26,649 bases of DNA from a virus. The stretch lies in IMG/VR virus record IMGVR_UViG_3300029319_000408, positions 1-26,649 of that record. One strand, 5' to 3'. The first letter of the stretch is position 1, and each line of letters begins with the position of its first letter. The position numbers were made by a program, and so were the translations under genes. This document shows positions 1-6,887 of the stretch, in pieces. Under the pieces are notes generated by a model. That model did not search any database. It was not told the DNA's origin and saw only the letters and a program-made list of their open reading frames with translations.

Positions 1-163
1 TTGACGTTGCAATGTCTTCCATTTCAGCCACAGTTTCATCTTCATCATAACCATGTCCTTGGCCTGCCATTATGGCTTGATAAATCATATCAAGTTCTCT
101 TATTCTGTGTAATGTCATTTCAACTTCTTGATCAACATTAAACTGTTCTTTATTTTCTATCAT
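1..163 (-). CDS. Hypothetical protein, N-terminal part (runs off left edge)
   Basis: The reading frame starts at an ATG read from 163 and continues to the window edge, giving 54 residues that begin MIENKEQFNVDQEVEM. A strong AGGAGG lies at 171-176, seven bases before the start, which fixes it. The visible part is acidic and predicted helical, with no recognisable domain. It is the next gene of the leftward block after the SGNH-like protein, with only 14 bp between them. Function unknown; the C-terminus is not in the window. Confidence 0.75.
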   Translation of the reverse strand, partial: MIENKEQFNVDQEVEMTLHRIRELDMIYQAIMAGQGHGYDEDETVAEMEDIATS

Positions 164-177
164 TATTCGTCCTCCTG

Positions 178-789
178 TTAATTAATTTTTATTATATTAA
201 GATTACCAAATATGTCAACTGCCTGTGCTTTTATTTGTTCTGCCCATTCTTTGTGACAATCTGCATTAGGGTGAAATGAATCTTCTGCCAATAGATTCTG
301 TTTCTTTGCATAATCGCCGATGAAAGGCCAGACTGATCTTTGTCTGATATATCCAGTGATTAGTTCTGAATCATAGATGAATGTGTGTAGGAAAGGAATA
401 TTTTTTTCCTTTAGGAGATCAATTGCTTCTGTGACCTCTCTTACATTCTTTTCCACTATATGATCATATCCTAATTCTTTCCAAGTATGTTTTCCTTCAC
501 CACTCGCCATGTTGCCATAATGGTTCCAAGTCAATCCGCTTAGGTTGGAATAATATTTTGTTTTAGGATGTACACTGGTTTCATCCAATCTGTCCATTTC
601 GCTCCACATCACAGCCACCGCCTTGATGCTGTCATTAGCATGGACCATGGCCTTAATAGATTGGGCGATGTAAAAATTACCTGCCCCATTGCTGGCCAAA
701 TTTAGTTTAGGTTTTCCTGTAAACAAATGATCGTACCAGTTTAAGTGTGGTCCTTCGGCAGTGAATGAATCTCCAGCAACTAATAACAT
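178..789 (-). CDS. SGNH/GDSL-like hydrolase-fold protein
   Basis: 203 residues. The N-terminus has a GDS block (Gly6-Asp7-Ser8), Asn and Gly residues follow in the NLASNGAGN stretch near residue 30, and the C-terminus has Asp170-Ser-Phe-His173. These are the positions expected for blocks I, II and V (Ser and DxxH) of SGNH hydrolases, which cleave ester bonds in lipids, glycans or acetylated sugars. There is no signal peptide, so it would act in the cytoplasm or on the virion. The start directly follows the stop of the 53-residue gene (TAGATG), suggesting translational coupling. A second protein of this general type lies at 5226-5921. The fold assignment is from motifs only; the substrate is unknown. 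Confidence 0.6.
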   Translation of the reverse strand: MLLVAGDSFTAEGPHLNWYDHLFTGKPKLNLASNGAGNFYIAQSIKAMVHANDSIKAVAVMWSEMDRLDETSVHPKTKYYSNLSGLTWNHYGNMASGEGKHTWKELGYDHIVEKNVREVTEAIDLLKEKNIPFLHTFIYDSELITGYIRQRSVWPFIGDYAKKQNLLAEDSFHPNADCHKEWAEQIKAQAVDIFGNLNIIKIN

Positions 790-951
790 CTATTCAAACT
801 TCGATCTTAATCTATCCATTTCTTCATCGAAGTCATCTGACTCCATAAAGTCCTGCCAAGTAGGATATAACTTGCGGAACTCTTCTGAATGCCAGCCATT
901 GGAATATATCTCTCTGGCCACATCCTCTCTACTTTCATATGGATAACTCAT
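790..951 (-). CDS. Small acidic hypothetical protein (53 aa)
   Basis: A 53-residue frame starting MSYPYESREDVAREIYSNGW and ending in a charged helix (DEEMDRLRSKFE). It fills the gap between its neighbours exactly: its ATG overlaps the upstream stop as ATGA, and its TAG is immediately followed by the ATG of the SGNH-like gene. GGAGAT, five bases before the start, serves as ribosome binding site. The tight tiling and good composition argue it is real despite its size. No domain recognised. Confidence 0.7.
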   Translation of the reverse strand: MSYPYESREDVAREIYSNGWHSEEFRKLYPTWQDFMESDDFDEEMDRLRSKFE

Positions 952-1355
952 GCTATCTCCTTTTCATATTTGTTGATTAAAACTTTGGCTTCTGTGTTCA
1001 TCAAGATCAGGTCCTCCATGTCCACATAGTTTTCATTATACAGATCGCTCATCAGTGCCTCTATATCACTATCTTCCTCATCCAATTCCCAGGTCACCCT
1101 TTCTAATGAGTCATGTATCTTATCTGCATACATTTTCATCATCTCTTTATTCTTCCATGCCTGGACTCTTTCAAAGTCTGAATCACCTTCTGATGCGATT
1201 GATATGTGTATGGTCTCTCTACCACTGTCATCTTCTGTGGTCCATACTTCATATCCTTCAAATGTCTTGCCATCTCTTACACCTGAGAACTTGATGTGAG
1301 CCTCATCGTCAAGATAATTGTTTTCTATAATCTCTTTGAGTGTGCCTACTTTCAT
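948..1355 (-). CDS. Hypothetical acidic protein (135 aa)
   Basis: Starts at MKVGTLKEI, whose ATG lies at 1355-1353 with GGAGG at 1363-1367; a longer frame reaches 1418 but has no comparable binding site and would overlap the upstream gene heavily. The protein is acidic. Its opening (KVGTLKEIIENNYLDDEAHIKFSG) resembles small phage proteins of unknown role with a beta-strand core. The start shares one base with the upstream stop (TAATG) and the end overlaps the 53-residue gene by four bases, so the block is translationally coupled. Function unknown. Confidence 0.7.
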   Translation of the reverse strand: MKVGTLKEIIENNYLDDEAHIKFSGVRDGKTFEGYEVWTTEDDSGRETIHISIASEGDSDFERVQAWKNKEMMKMYADKIHDSLERVTWELDEEDSDIEALMSDLYNENYVDMEDLILMNTEAKVLINKYEKEIA

Positions 1356-1651
1356 TATGCAACCTCCTTCAAGTGTGCCCCTGGCACTCTCCAAACAGAG
1401 CCACCATACATAGTGCAATCAACTGTGACATATTTTTTAGCCACCTTTTCAACCACGCCTTGCATTGGCTCACCTCTTCTACCTGTGAACTCAACCTTGT
1501 CACCTTTGACAAATGATCTTGCCGTGGATGAGTGTAGATAAGTTCTTCTCAACTTCACCGCGTCTACCACTTGCTGAAGTTCTTCTAAAGTCATATCATG
1601 GATTGCCATGATCAACTCACTTCTCTTCTTATTAAATTTTTGTATTGTCAT
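1355..1651 (-). CDS. Small basic protein with KOW/SH3-like segment (98 aa)
   Basis: 98 residues. The second half (about 46-75, FVKGDKVEFTGRRGEPMQG) has the hydrophobic and glycine pattern of a KOW or SH3-type barrel, as found in nucleic-acid or RNA-polymerase binding proteins. The first half is a helix rich in Glu, Leu and Val. GGAGG at 1657-1661 lies five bases before the ATG and supports this start over an internal Met15. The stop overlaps the next start as TAATG. A role in transcription or RNA binding is only inference from the barrel-like pattern. Confidence 0.65.
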   Translation of the reverse strand: MTIQKFNKKRSELIMAIHDMTLEELQQVVDAVKLRRTYLHSSTARSFVKGDKVEFTGRRGEPMQGVVEKVAKKYVTVDCTMYGGSVWRVPGAHLKEVA

Positions 1652-1660
1652 TTGGACCTC

Positions 1661-2143
1661 CTAATCCTTTTCTTTAATTTTAGTTCTCTCTGCGATTGTG
1701 TCAACCGCCTTAGAAACAAAAGATTCATTGTTGTATTTTGCTCCTTTGTATCCGACTCCATATGAAGATATAGATTCTGCACCATATTGGTCTTTCCATA
1801 TATTACTTCTTGGATTTCTTTTTTCTGACTCTGACGGTGAACGATAGTTATGACCCATCAACACATCGCCATTGGACATATCAACCCAACCAAACTGTGA
1901 TACCTCTCTTGGATGGTCTGGGTTGGTGCCTTCTTCTCTCACAATCTTTACAAATTTCTTCCCATAGGATATCTTGCATCTGCTGAAGTATCCTTTCTGG
2001 CTGGTCTTGTAGGACCACTTCTGTAAATCGTCGTTTAAGATTAAATTAATCGTTTCTTCAAGCACCTCAAGTCTTTTATGAAACTCTGGATTTTCTGCAG
2101 ACATTGTGAATGTTTCTAATGACTGCTCTTTGTTTTTATACAT
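1661..2143 (-). CDS. Hypothetical protein (160 aa), first gene of leftward operon
   Basis: 160 residues when started at the ATG read from 2143, which has GGAGG at 2148-2152 (four-base spacer). An in-frame ATG at 2167 would add eight residues and would sit at about +1 of the predicted promoter, so a leaderless longer form cannot be excluded. The protein has an N-terminal helix and a basic middle rich in aromatic residues and Gly (YKTSQKGYFSRCKISYGKKF), then a polar C-terminus. No family recognised. It overlaps the binding site of the next gene by one base. Confidence 0.65.
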   Translation of the reverse strand: MYKNKEQSLETFTMSAENPEFHKRLEVLEETINLILNDDLQKWSYKTSQKGYFSRCKISYGKKFVKIVREEGTNPDHPREVSQFGWVDMSNGDVLMGHNYRSPSESEKRNPRSNIWKDQYGAESISSYGVGYKGAKYNNESFVSKAVDTIAERTKIKEKD

Positions 2144-2173
2144 AAAACCTCCAACTTGTTTGTTCATATCCTT

Positions 2174-2201
2174 ATTATAATGTATCAGCAGAATCTGCCA
2201 A
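2174..2201 (-). promoter_or_regulatory. Sigma70-type promoter with internal palindrome
   Basis: On the minus strand TTGGCA (2201-2196) and TATAAT (2179-2174) are separated by 16 bases, a near-consensus sigma70 promoter reading into the leftward block. An 11-base inverted repeat, GCAGA-T-TCTGC (2188-2198), sits in the spacer and touches the -35 box, as an operator would. Probably an early promoter used by host RNA polymerase; this is inference from sequence. Confidence 0.6.
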
Positions 2202-2230
2202 CCATTATCAACAGATCTAAGTGTTTGATT

Positions 2231-3250
2231 TTATTGAGAAAAATCTTTCAACCAAAAATAAATTGAGGCCACACTCCTAAATTCTGGCAAAAATTGCATG
2301 GTTTCCAGATCAACATACTGTAGAGACTCTGAAAGTGTTTGGATAGTTGATTTAAAATGTTCCCTAAAGTGTCCTAAGTCCTGTGACAGATTATGATTAT
2401 GAGCCAATCGATCCGTGTTATCAAACCATATTTGTTCTATAATTTTATGGTCAGTGATGATTGCTTTATTATCTTCCAACACGCCTATGGTCATTTGATA
2501 TCTGTCATCTGTCTTTAAACTATCAAATTTAAAAATATCAGTGAACATATGAAAACCTAATTGTTCTAATACTGTATGAACTTGATAATTGCCAACAGGC
2601 ACTTGCAGGTTGCCACCAACCAAAGGCAGATAGGTGTGTTCGTTGATCCTGGCTCCTATCTCAACCCCAGTGGCTTCAGGCACAAATGCAAGATATGATT
2701 TAGCAATATAATCGGGTAGGATTACTTTATTAATAATATCTTCGTCTGTGTCTACAAATTTGTCCAACAAAAACTTTTTTGGATGCAGGTGTTTTTTATC
2801 ATAGTAGTCCGAATCTTCTATGATGGATAAAACATTGCCTAAAGAATCATTTTGTGTGAACCTATCAAGCAATTGATCCTTAGGATAATGTTTGGCCAAC
2901 CAAAACGACAAGAGTGTTCTGGCTATCCTGGTCTGTCCTCCTATGACATTGGCAGTCTTAGGCCTAACAGACTCTAAGTTTGGAATCCATTGTGGATGAT
3001 CTTTTATGGTTTGTATAAAGTAAAATGGAAACCATATTTCATTTTCATATGGATTTGGCCTCCACACAGATGTCACGAACAAACAATTAGGGAACTGTTC
3101 AAACAAGTCATAGACAAATTGTTCTGACCCCACAGATGAATAGGGAGACAACGGATAATGATCCTCCATGATCACCCATCGTGTTGACTTATCTACTTTC
3201 TCATAGATATCTGATTGGGTCATGCAGGGAGTGATAAAAACAGTGGTCAT
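2231..3250 (-). CDS. Glycosyltransferase-like phage protein (339 aa)
   Basis: 339 residues with no signal peptide or membrane segment. The C-terminal half has the segment PEATG...GARINEHTYLPLVGGN (about 191-214), followed by a conserved loop and LEQLGFHMFTDIF (228-240). The same order and spacing occurs in the 334-residue protein at 17936-18940 (ETDFEEPYITSCTEKSYL, then LLRTQGFDMFDDLID), so I read the two as distant paralogs. This E-(K/H)-(S/T) block followed by a GF-F-D block resembles the donor-binding half of fucosyltransferase- or exostosin-like glycosyltransferases, which move a sugar from a nucleotide donor. That function is inference. No clear ribosome binding site; the ATG at 3250 is the first in frame. 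Confidence 0.6.
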   Translation of the reverse strand: MTTVFITPCMTQSDIYEKVDKSTRWVIMEDHYPLSPYSSVGSEQFVYDLFEQFPNCLFVTSVWRPNPYENEIWFPFYFIQTIKDHPQWIPNLESVRPKTANVIGGQTRIARTLLSFWLAKHYPKDQLLDRFTQNDSLGNVLSIIEDSDYYDKKHLHPKKFLLDKFVDTDEDIINKVILPDYIAKSYLAFVPEATGVEIGARINEHTYLPLVGGNLQVPVGNYQVHTVLEQLGFHMFTDIFKFDSLKTDDRYQMTIGVLEDNKAIITDHKIIEQIWFDNTDRLAHNHNLSQDLGHFREHFKSTIQTLSESLQYVDLETMQFLPEFRSVASIYFWLKDFSQ

Positions 3251-3279
3251 CCTAATACTTACCGCAGGTCAATGCTTGG

Positions 3280-3307
3280 TTGACATAATGTGTTTTGGTA
3301 ATATTAT
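3280..3307 (+). promoter_or_regulatory. Sigma70-type promoter, rightward
   Basis: TTGACA at 3280-3285 and TATTAT at 3302-3307 are separated by 16 bases: full consensus -35 and a 5/6 match at -10. A transcript from here would start near 3314 and carry about 210 nt of structured leader before the first rightward gene at 3528. Confidence 0.6.
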
Positions 3308-3333
3308 CTATATAAGAGTGGTGGTGGTCACTG

Positions 3334-3402
3334 GTGTGGCATTTTTGCAACACGGATTTAGGTGTTGCACTTCTGCAACAGGTGTGGCATTAGAGCAACA
3401 CC
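3334..3402 (+). repeat. Three tandem related stem-loops
   Basis: Three consecutive hairpins share the arm GGTGTKGCA and its complement TGCAACACC. First: GTGTGGCA-TTTT-TGCAACAC (3334-3353, one mismatch). Second: TGTTGCA-CTTC-TGCAACA (3363-3380, perfect). Third: GGTGTGGC-ATTAGA-GCAACACC (3381-3402, one mismatch). They lie in the leader between the promoter at 3280 and the gene at 3528. The loops differ while the stems are kept, which suggests a structural or protein-binding role. Confidence 0.6.
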
Positions 3403-3427
3403 CGCCTCATCTGCAGATCTCCTAGGC

Positions 3428-3460
3428 CCTGCACCACACACACAGATGTCTATGTGCAGG
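3428..3460 (+). other. Hairpin in the 3251-3527 leader
   Basis: CCTGCAC (3428-3434) and GTGCAGG (3454-3460) form a perfect 7-bp stem around a 19-base loop rich in CA. It follows the three related hairpins and precedes the 14-bp tandem repeat. No T-tract follows, so it is not a typical terminator. Confidence 0.45.
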
Positions 3461-3462
3461 TA

Positions 3463-3515
3463 GACGTTGAAAGATAAGACGTTGAAAGATCGACGTTGAA
3501 CCACTCGTTGAAAGG
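3463..3515 (+). repeat. Tandem ~14-bp repeat, GACGTTGAAAGAT
   Basis: Four head-to-tail units: GACGTTGAAAGATAA (3463), GACGTTGAAAGATC (3478), GACGTTGAACCACT (3492) and CGTTGAAAGG (3506), decaying toward the gene at 3528. The word TAGACGTTGAA that opens the array (3461-3471) occurs again at 21081-21091, just before the tmRNA. Period and spacing suggest binding sites for a protein, or a slippage product. Confidence 0.6.
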
Positions 3516-3522
3516 TTAAATA
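3516..3522 (+). promoter_or_regulatory. T4-type late promoter element
   Basis: TTAAATA ends five bases before the ATG at 3528, so transcription would start at about the A of the start codon. The same spacing is seen at 4972-4978 and 6876-6882. Confidence 0.5.
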
Positions 3523-3527
3523 TTGAT

Positions 3528-3866
3528 ATGAAGATTTATGAACTATATCCATGCGAACCAATCACTGAAGCAGTGGGTAGAGTGCTAGGACGTGGTGCTA
3601 AAGGCACACTACAACGTAAATTTAGATGCACATCAGGCCCAAGAAAAGGCAGAGTTGTTGCTGATCCTGCTACCTGCACCAAGCCTATTGACATGGCCAA
3701 AAGGATCAAAGCAAGACAAACTAGACAAAGAAAGGCAGGTGTTGCGTCTTTCAAGAGAGCAAGAACACTGAGAACTTCACCAGCATCAAAAATCATCAAA
3801 AGAACAAACATTCAAAGAGCAGGACAGGCCAAGAAGCGAAGAACCATCAAAGGTTTGAAAAGATAA
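3528..3866 (+). CDS. Very basic Cys-pair protein with capsid-targeting-like N-terminus
   Basis: 112 residues, rich in Arg and Lys throughout, with a histone-like tail (TRQRKAGVASFKRARTLR). The middle motif KFRCTSGPRKGRVVADPATC, with Cys34 and Cys50 15 residues apart, recurs almost identically in the protein at 10654-10941. The N-terminus MKIYELYPCEPITE resembles the T4 internal-protein capsid-targeting peptide (MKTYQEFIAE), and I-T-E before Ala15 fits the T4 prohead protease rule (I/L)-x-E. I infer a DNA-binding internal head protein, possibly injected with the genome. No Shine-Dalgarno; a late-promoter word lies directly upstream. Confidence 0.65.
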   Translation: MKIYELYPCEPITEAVGRVLGRGAKGTLQRKFRCTSGPRKGRVVADPATCTKPIDMAKRIKARQTRQRKAGVASFKRARTLRTSPASKIIKRTNIQRAGQAKKRRTIKGLKR

Positions 3867-3887
3867 TAGCGGGGCCAATAGCGGGGC
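3865..3887 (+). repeat. Tandem AATAGCGGGGC repeat before radical SAM gene
   Basis: AATAGCGGGGC occurs at 3865-3875 and again at 3877-3887, a 12-base period. It fills the gap between the basic-protein stop and the next ATG at 3891, where a ribosome binding site would normally lie, and its G-rich core stands out in AT-rich DNA. It may set or regulate translation of the radical SAM gene. Confidence 0.55.
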
Positions 3888-3890
3888 ATA

Positions 3891-4979
3891 ATGCAACTAC
3901 CTAAATCATATTGTGTGCTACCATACATTCATCAACACATAGACACCACCAACAGTCCTAGACTGTGTTGTTTTGCAAAAACATCTGCATATGATTTAAG
4001 CAAATTTGGCAATGAAGGATACCAACAAGCAAGACAGGATATGCTGGAAGGGAAACAGATAGCAGAATGTTCTGCCTGTTGGAAGAAAGAAGCACAAGGA
4101 CTTACATCAAGAAGACAAAGCAGTAATGCAAAATGGAAAGACAAACTGTTTGACATTGACAGCAAAGACATACTGTCCGTAGATTACTTGTACAGTAATC
4201 ATTGTAATTTTGCCTGTGTAATGTGCAGTGACTCATATAGTACCACGTGGGGTAAAATTAAGAAGAAAGTTATTGTGCATAATAACGATGAAATACTACA
4301 CCACGACACTTCCAAGATGGAACATATCTATTTGGCTGGCGGAGAGCCTTTCATGATTCCAACATATTTTAAACTGCTGTCATCTATCAAAGATAAAACC
4401 TATCCCGAAGTTGTTATCAATACAAATTTATCTAAACTAACAAAAGACTGGATTGATCTGTTGCAACAGTTTCCTAAGTTGTGTCTCACTGTCAGTGTTG
4501 ATGCTTACGGCGAACTAGGTGAATACTGTCGGTTTGGCAAAGACTGGCAGAGCTTTGACCAAAACATGAAAACTATTTTGGATAATAATATCACACACAT
4601 GTTCACTGTCGCTTTGACCAATCTAAACTATTTGGATTTTGATAAACTGGCTAATTGGATGTTAGATTATAAACCTGTTAAGGTCAATGTTACAGAAGTG
4701 GTTGACCCATATCAACTAAACTTTGATTATCTCAAAACTTATTATGCAGATATCTTTGCACAAAAAACTGCCCAATTTAGAGATCATGAAATATGCAATA
4801 AATTCAGTAATGTTGCAAACTTCTTTGAACAGCAGATCAAAATGAAAGACTTGACAAAGAACACATACACACAAGATGATTTCAAACAATTTGTAACAAA
4901 TCAGGATAGAATCAAGAAGGTTGATTTTGGCAATGTGCCTTGCACTTTGAATAACACCAAAGCAATCAGCATTAAATAA
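3891..4979 (+). CDS. Radical SAM protein (twitch-type, phage)
   Basis: 362 residues. The cluster motif Cys105-x3-Cys109-x2-Cys112 (CNFACVMC) binds the 4Fe-4S that cleaves S-adenosylmethionine, and GGEP at 150-153 is the SAM-binding motif. An N-terminal set of cysteines (Cys8, Cys26, Cys27, Cys60, Cys63 in ECSACWKKE) could hold an auxiliary cluster, as in SPASM/twitch proteins. Such proteins are common in T4-like marine phages and their substrates are unknown; peptide or nucleotide modification is possible. The ATG follows a tandem G-rich repeat instead of a clear Shine-Dalgarno. The stop codon is embedded in the late-promoter word of the next gene. Confidence 0.85.
   Translation: MQLPKSYCVLPYIHQHIDTTNSPRLCCFAKTSAYDLSKFGNEGYQQARQDMLEGKQIAECSACWKKEAQGLTSRRQSSNAKWKDKLFDIDSKDILSVDYLYSNHCNFACVMCSDSYSTTWGKIKKKVIVHNNDEILHHDTSKMEHIYLAGGEPFMIPTYFKLLSSIKDKTYPEVVINTNLSKLTKDWIDLLQQFPKLCLTVSVDAYGELGEYCRFGKDWQSFDQNMKTILDNNITHMFTVALTNLNYLDFDKLANWMLDYKPVKVNVTEVVDPYQLNFDYLKTYYADIFAQKTAQFRDHEICNKFSNVANFFEQQIKMKDLTKNTYTQDDFKQFVTNQDRIKKVDFGNVPCTLNNTKAISIK
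4972..4978 (+). promoter_or_regulatory. T4-type late promoter element
   Basis: TTAAATA overlaps the last codons of the radical SAM gene and ends five bases before the ATG at 4984, the same spacing as at 3516-3522. No Shine-Dalgarno is present, so a leaderless message is plausible. Confidence 0.5.
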
Positions 4980-4983
4980 GCAT

Positions 4984-5226
4984 ATGAAAGTAATGGAACT
5001 ATTTTTAACACCAGCAGAGGCAATAGGGATTGCGCCTGCAAAAGTGTGTAGGTCCAACACACCAGATGCCAAACTGCCGGCATCATGGTTAGCATCATGC
5101 AAGTCACAGGGACTTAGGCCACGTGATGGTAAAAAAAGTCACAAGGTTGGCAAGAAGAGAGTGTCAGTTGGTGGTAAGAAAATCAAAGGTAAGGCCCATG
5201 GCGGCCCATTACCCGATTATTCCTAA
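4984..5226 (+). CDS. Small basic protein, possible internal head protein
   Basis: 80 residues. The N-terminus MKVMELFLTPAEAIG is hydrophobic with acidic positions and resembles those of the basic proteins at 3528 and 10654. Two cysteines, Cys22 and Cys39, are 16 apart, close to the 15-residue spacing in the other two. The second half is Lys/Gly-rich (GKKSHKVGKKRVSVGGKK), likely disordered and DNA-binding. I place it loosely in the same group. If the N-terminus is a capsid-targeting peptide, cleavage after Glu12 (P-A-E) is a weaker match to the T4 rule. The stop overlaps the next ATG as TAATG. Confidence 0.6.
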   Translation: MKVMELFLTPAEAIGIAPAKVCRSNTPDAKLPASWLASCKSQGLRPRDGKKSHKVGKKRVSVGGKKIKGKAHGGPLPDYS

Positions 5227-5921
5227 TGATTAAAAAAGTTGTTGTTATGGGATGTAGTTACAGCCGTCCAGGCCAATCTGGTATCACCAAGTGCTGGAGT
5301 GAACATTTACAGGATATCCTAGGTGTACCTGTGATAAATTTAACTTGGAAAAGCGGAGGTAGTAATAGTGAAATCTTGCGTGAAATTACTCAATATGTTT
5401 GGAACAATGATGTATCCTCAACAGCTTTCATAGCACAATGGACCACCATCGACCGCACAGAATTTTGTTATGAGGATGATGTGTGGATTCAAGTCAGGGC
5501 AATGAATCTTAAAAATAATGCAAAAGTTAGTAAAGAACAATATGAAATCTCCAAAACACTATTGAGAGCACAGGCTTTATCTTATTCAACAACAACATAT
5601 TTTTGGGAATGGATACAAAAAGTATTGTGTTTAGATTCAATAATGAAATCAAATAATTGCAAATATTTCCAATGGCATATGACTGGCACCGATGTAAACA
5701 ATATATTGCTAAAAAAGAAAACTATACAAGAAGATTTGAATATCGATAGAATTGTTAGCACCCTTTCATCTACACCATGGTTATATAAAAATGTTTGTAA
5801 AGCAGAGTTGGCAGGATCTTTTAAAACTGTCAGTGATGCAGATCCACATCCTAATAATGAAGGCTCTGCAGAAATAGCAAAAATTTTTGCGGCTGAAATA
5901 AAAAGAAGAAACTGGATATGA
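5226..5921 (+). CDS. SGNH-like protein (231 aa)
   Basis: 231 residues. It opens VVVMGCSYS (Gly9-Cys10-Ser11, in the place of GDS), has SGGSNSEI at 43-50 (block II Gly and Asn), and ends with DADPHPNNEGSAEIA (Asp204 to His208), the usual place of the catalytic Asp-His pair. The spacing DADPH departs from the classic DxxH, so activity is uncertain. These proteins are frequent in marine T4-like phages. It shares the layout, but little close identity, with the protein at 178-789. The start overlaps the upstream stop by one base. Confidence 0.55.
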   Translation: MIKKVVVMGCSYSRPGQSGITKCWSEHLQDILGVPVINLTWKSGGSNSEILREITQYVWNNDVSSTAFIAQWTTIDRTEFCYEDDVWIQVRAMNLKNNAKVSKEQYEISKTLLRAQALSYSTTTYFWEWIQKVLCLDSIMKSNNCKYFQWHMTGTDVNNILLKKKTIQEDLNIDRIVSTLSSTPWLYKNVCKAELAGSFKTVSDADPHPNNEGSAEIAKIFAAEIKRRNWI

Positions 5922-6106
5922 TATATTGGCTATCAAGTCCTTTGTTAGCCTACGTTGTTTGCATTTATACAGTTGCAATCATAGGTGAGTTTTATGAACA
6001 AGATGGTATGATGACACAAGAATACGTTTGTGTTTGGATAGGTATTTTGTCTGTTGGATTATTAAGAAAGATTAAGATTTTTCACACTGTTCTGCGTAAG
6101 TTGTGA
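5918..6106 (+). CDS. Small membrane protein (62 aa)
   Basis: 62 residues. Residues 3-25 (YWLSSPLLAYVVCIYTVAII) form a likely membrane helix and residues 37-50 are hydrophobic too; the C-terminus is basic (LRKIKIFHTVLRKL), giving a cytoplasmic tail. Its ATG overlaps the SGNH gene stop as ATGA. The 3' end overlaps the 3' end of the convergent lipase gene by 35 bp, unusual but not rare in phages. Function unknown. Confidence 0.55.
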   Translation: MIYWLSSPLLAYVVCIYTVAIIGEFYEQDGMMTQEYVCVWIGILSVGLLRKIKIFHTVLRKL

Positions 6107-6854
6107 TGTTGTGATCTGAAAAGGAATCCATTTGCAATTTTAAGATACCTCGGCCAAGACCTACCAGTCTGTCTTTGAACTTGCCCCATGCTGTCAGTTT
6201 CTTTTCAACACCATTGCAATTAAAGTAATGTAATGTGCCATGATGCCTGTATCCCATAATGTACATAGGCACTCTTGTCACGATGTCGTTGTTGTTAACA
6301 TAACGGTGATGTGGAAAATTAAAACAACTCACATAATCTCCATCGCCCACTCTAGGTGATCCATACGTGTAAAGTTCTGCTGGATCAGGACAGTCATTGT
6401 CTTGATAGCATCTTGAAGCAATGATGGTTGCCATTGCGGCACCTAGTGAATGGCCCGTAAACCAAATGTCTACATGATAGGTTCGCTTGGCTCCATATCT
6501 TTTAATGGTTGGCTGTAGAGTAGGCCATAGATCATCCACTTCTTTTTTGAATCCTCTATGCACTTCTCCAATGGTTTCGGACTCTACTTTAATTAACTTA
6601 AGGTCTGCTTTAATGTCGTTCCATTCTGATGGTTGTGTGCCTCTACAAGCCACCACACAGTCATCCCTGTTGGAAAATATGTAGGCTTGAGCACCATCCA
6701 CATTGAAGAACAATGTCCTTGTGAATCCTATTGCTTTGGCATATGCTCTGGCAGTTTTTTCATCTTGATAGGCAATTTCTGACAATCTTGCCATCAATCC
6801 CGAGCGAGTCTTTAAATTATATTGCTTTATTGGCTTCTTTAAATTATAATTCAT
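6072..6854 (-). CDS. Class 3 lipase (alpha/beta hydrolase)
   Basis: 260 residues with the full class 3 lipase signature: CRGTQPSEWNDIKAD (70-84, oxyanion region), the nucleophile elbow Gly134-His-Ser136-Leu-Gly138, YGSPRVGD (164-171), catalytic Asp190 in YVNNNDIVTRVP, and a C-terminal His248 in SDHNITTY. It would cleave acyl esters of glycerolipids. No signal peptide, so it may act on the inner membrane from the cytoplasm, or on the virion, for example in lysis. It is the only leftward gene to the right of 3250 and has its own late promoter (6863-6870). No Shine-Dalgarno is visible before the ATG. Confidence 0.9.
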   Translation of the reverse strand: MNYNLKKPIKQYNLKTRSGLMARLSEIAYQDEKTARAYAKAIGFTRTLFFNVDGAQAYIFSNRDDCVVACRGTQPSEWNDIKADLKLIKVESETIGEVHRGFKKEVDDLWPTLQPTIKRYGAKRTYHVDIWFTGHSLGAAMATIIASRCYQDNDCPDPAELYTYGSPRVGDGDYVSCFNFPHHRYVNNNDIVTRVPMYIMGYRHHGTLHYFNCNGVEKKLTAWGKFKDRLVGLGRGILKLQMDSFSDHNITTYAEQCEKS

Positions 6855-6862
6855 GTTATAGA

Positions 6863-6870
6863 TATTTATA
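6863..6870 (-). promoter_or_regulatory. T4-type late promoter for lipase
   Basis: TATAAATA on the minus strand is an exact match to the T4 late promoter. It ends eight bases before the lipase ATG (6854), leaving essentially no leader. Divergent from the element at 6876-6882. Confidence 0.6.
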
Positions 6871-6875
6871 ACTAG

Positions 6876-6882
6876 TTAAATA
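6876..6882 (+). promoter_or_regulatory. T4-type late promoter element
   Basis: TTAAATA ends five bases before the ATG at 6888, with no Shine-Dalgarno between. The two divergent elements are five bases apart. Confidence 0.5.
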
Positions 6883-6887
6883 AACTT

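Noticed and set aside
1356-1418. Extended start at 1418 for the 135-aa gene
   Set aside because: It would overlap the 98-aa gene by over 60 bp; GGAGG and a TAATG junction support the start at 1355.
3463-3515. Tandem repeat considered as a CRISPR array
   Set aside because: Units are about 14 bp, head-to-tail with no spacers and decay along the array; no cas gene is present.
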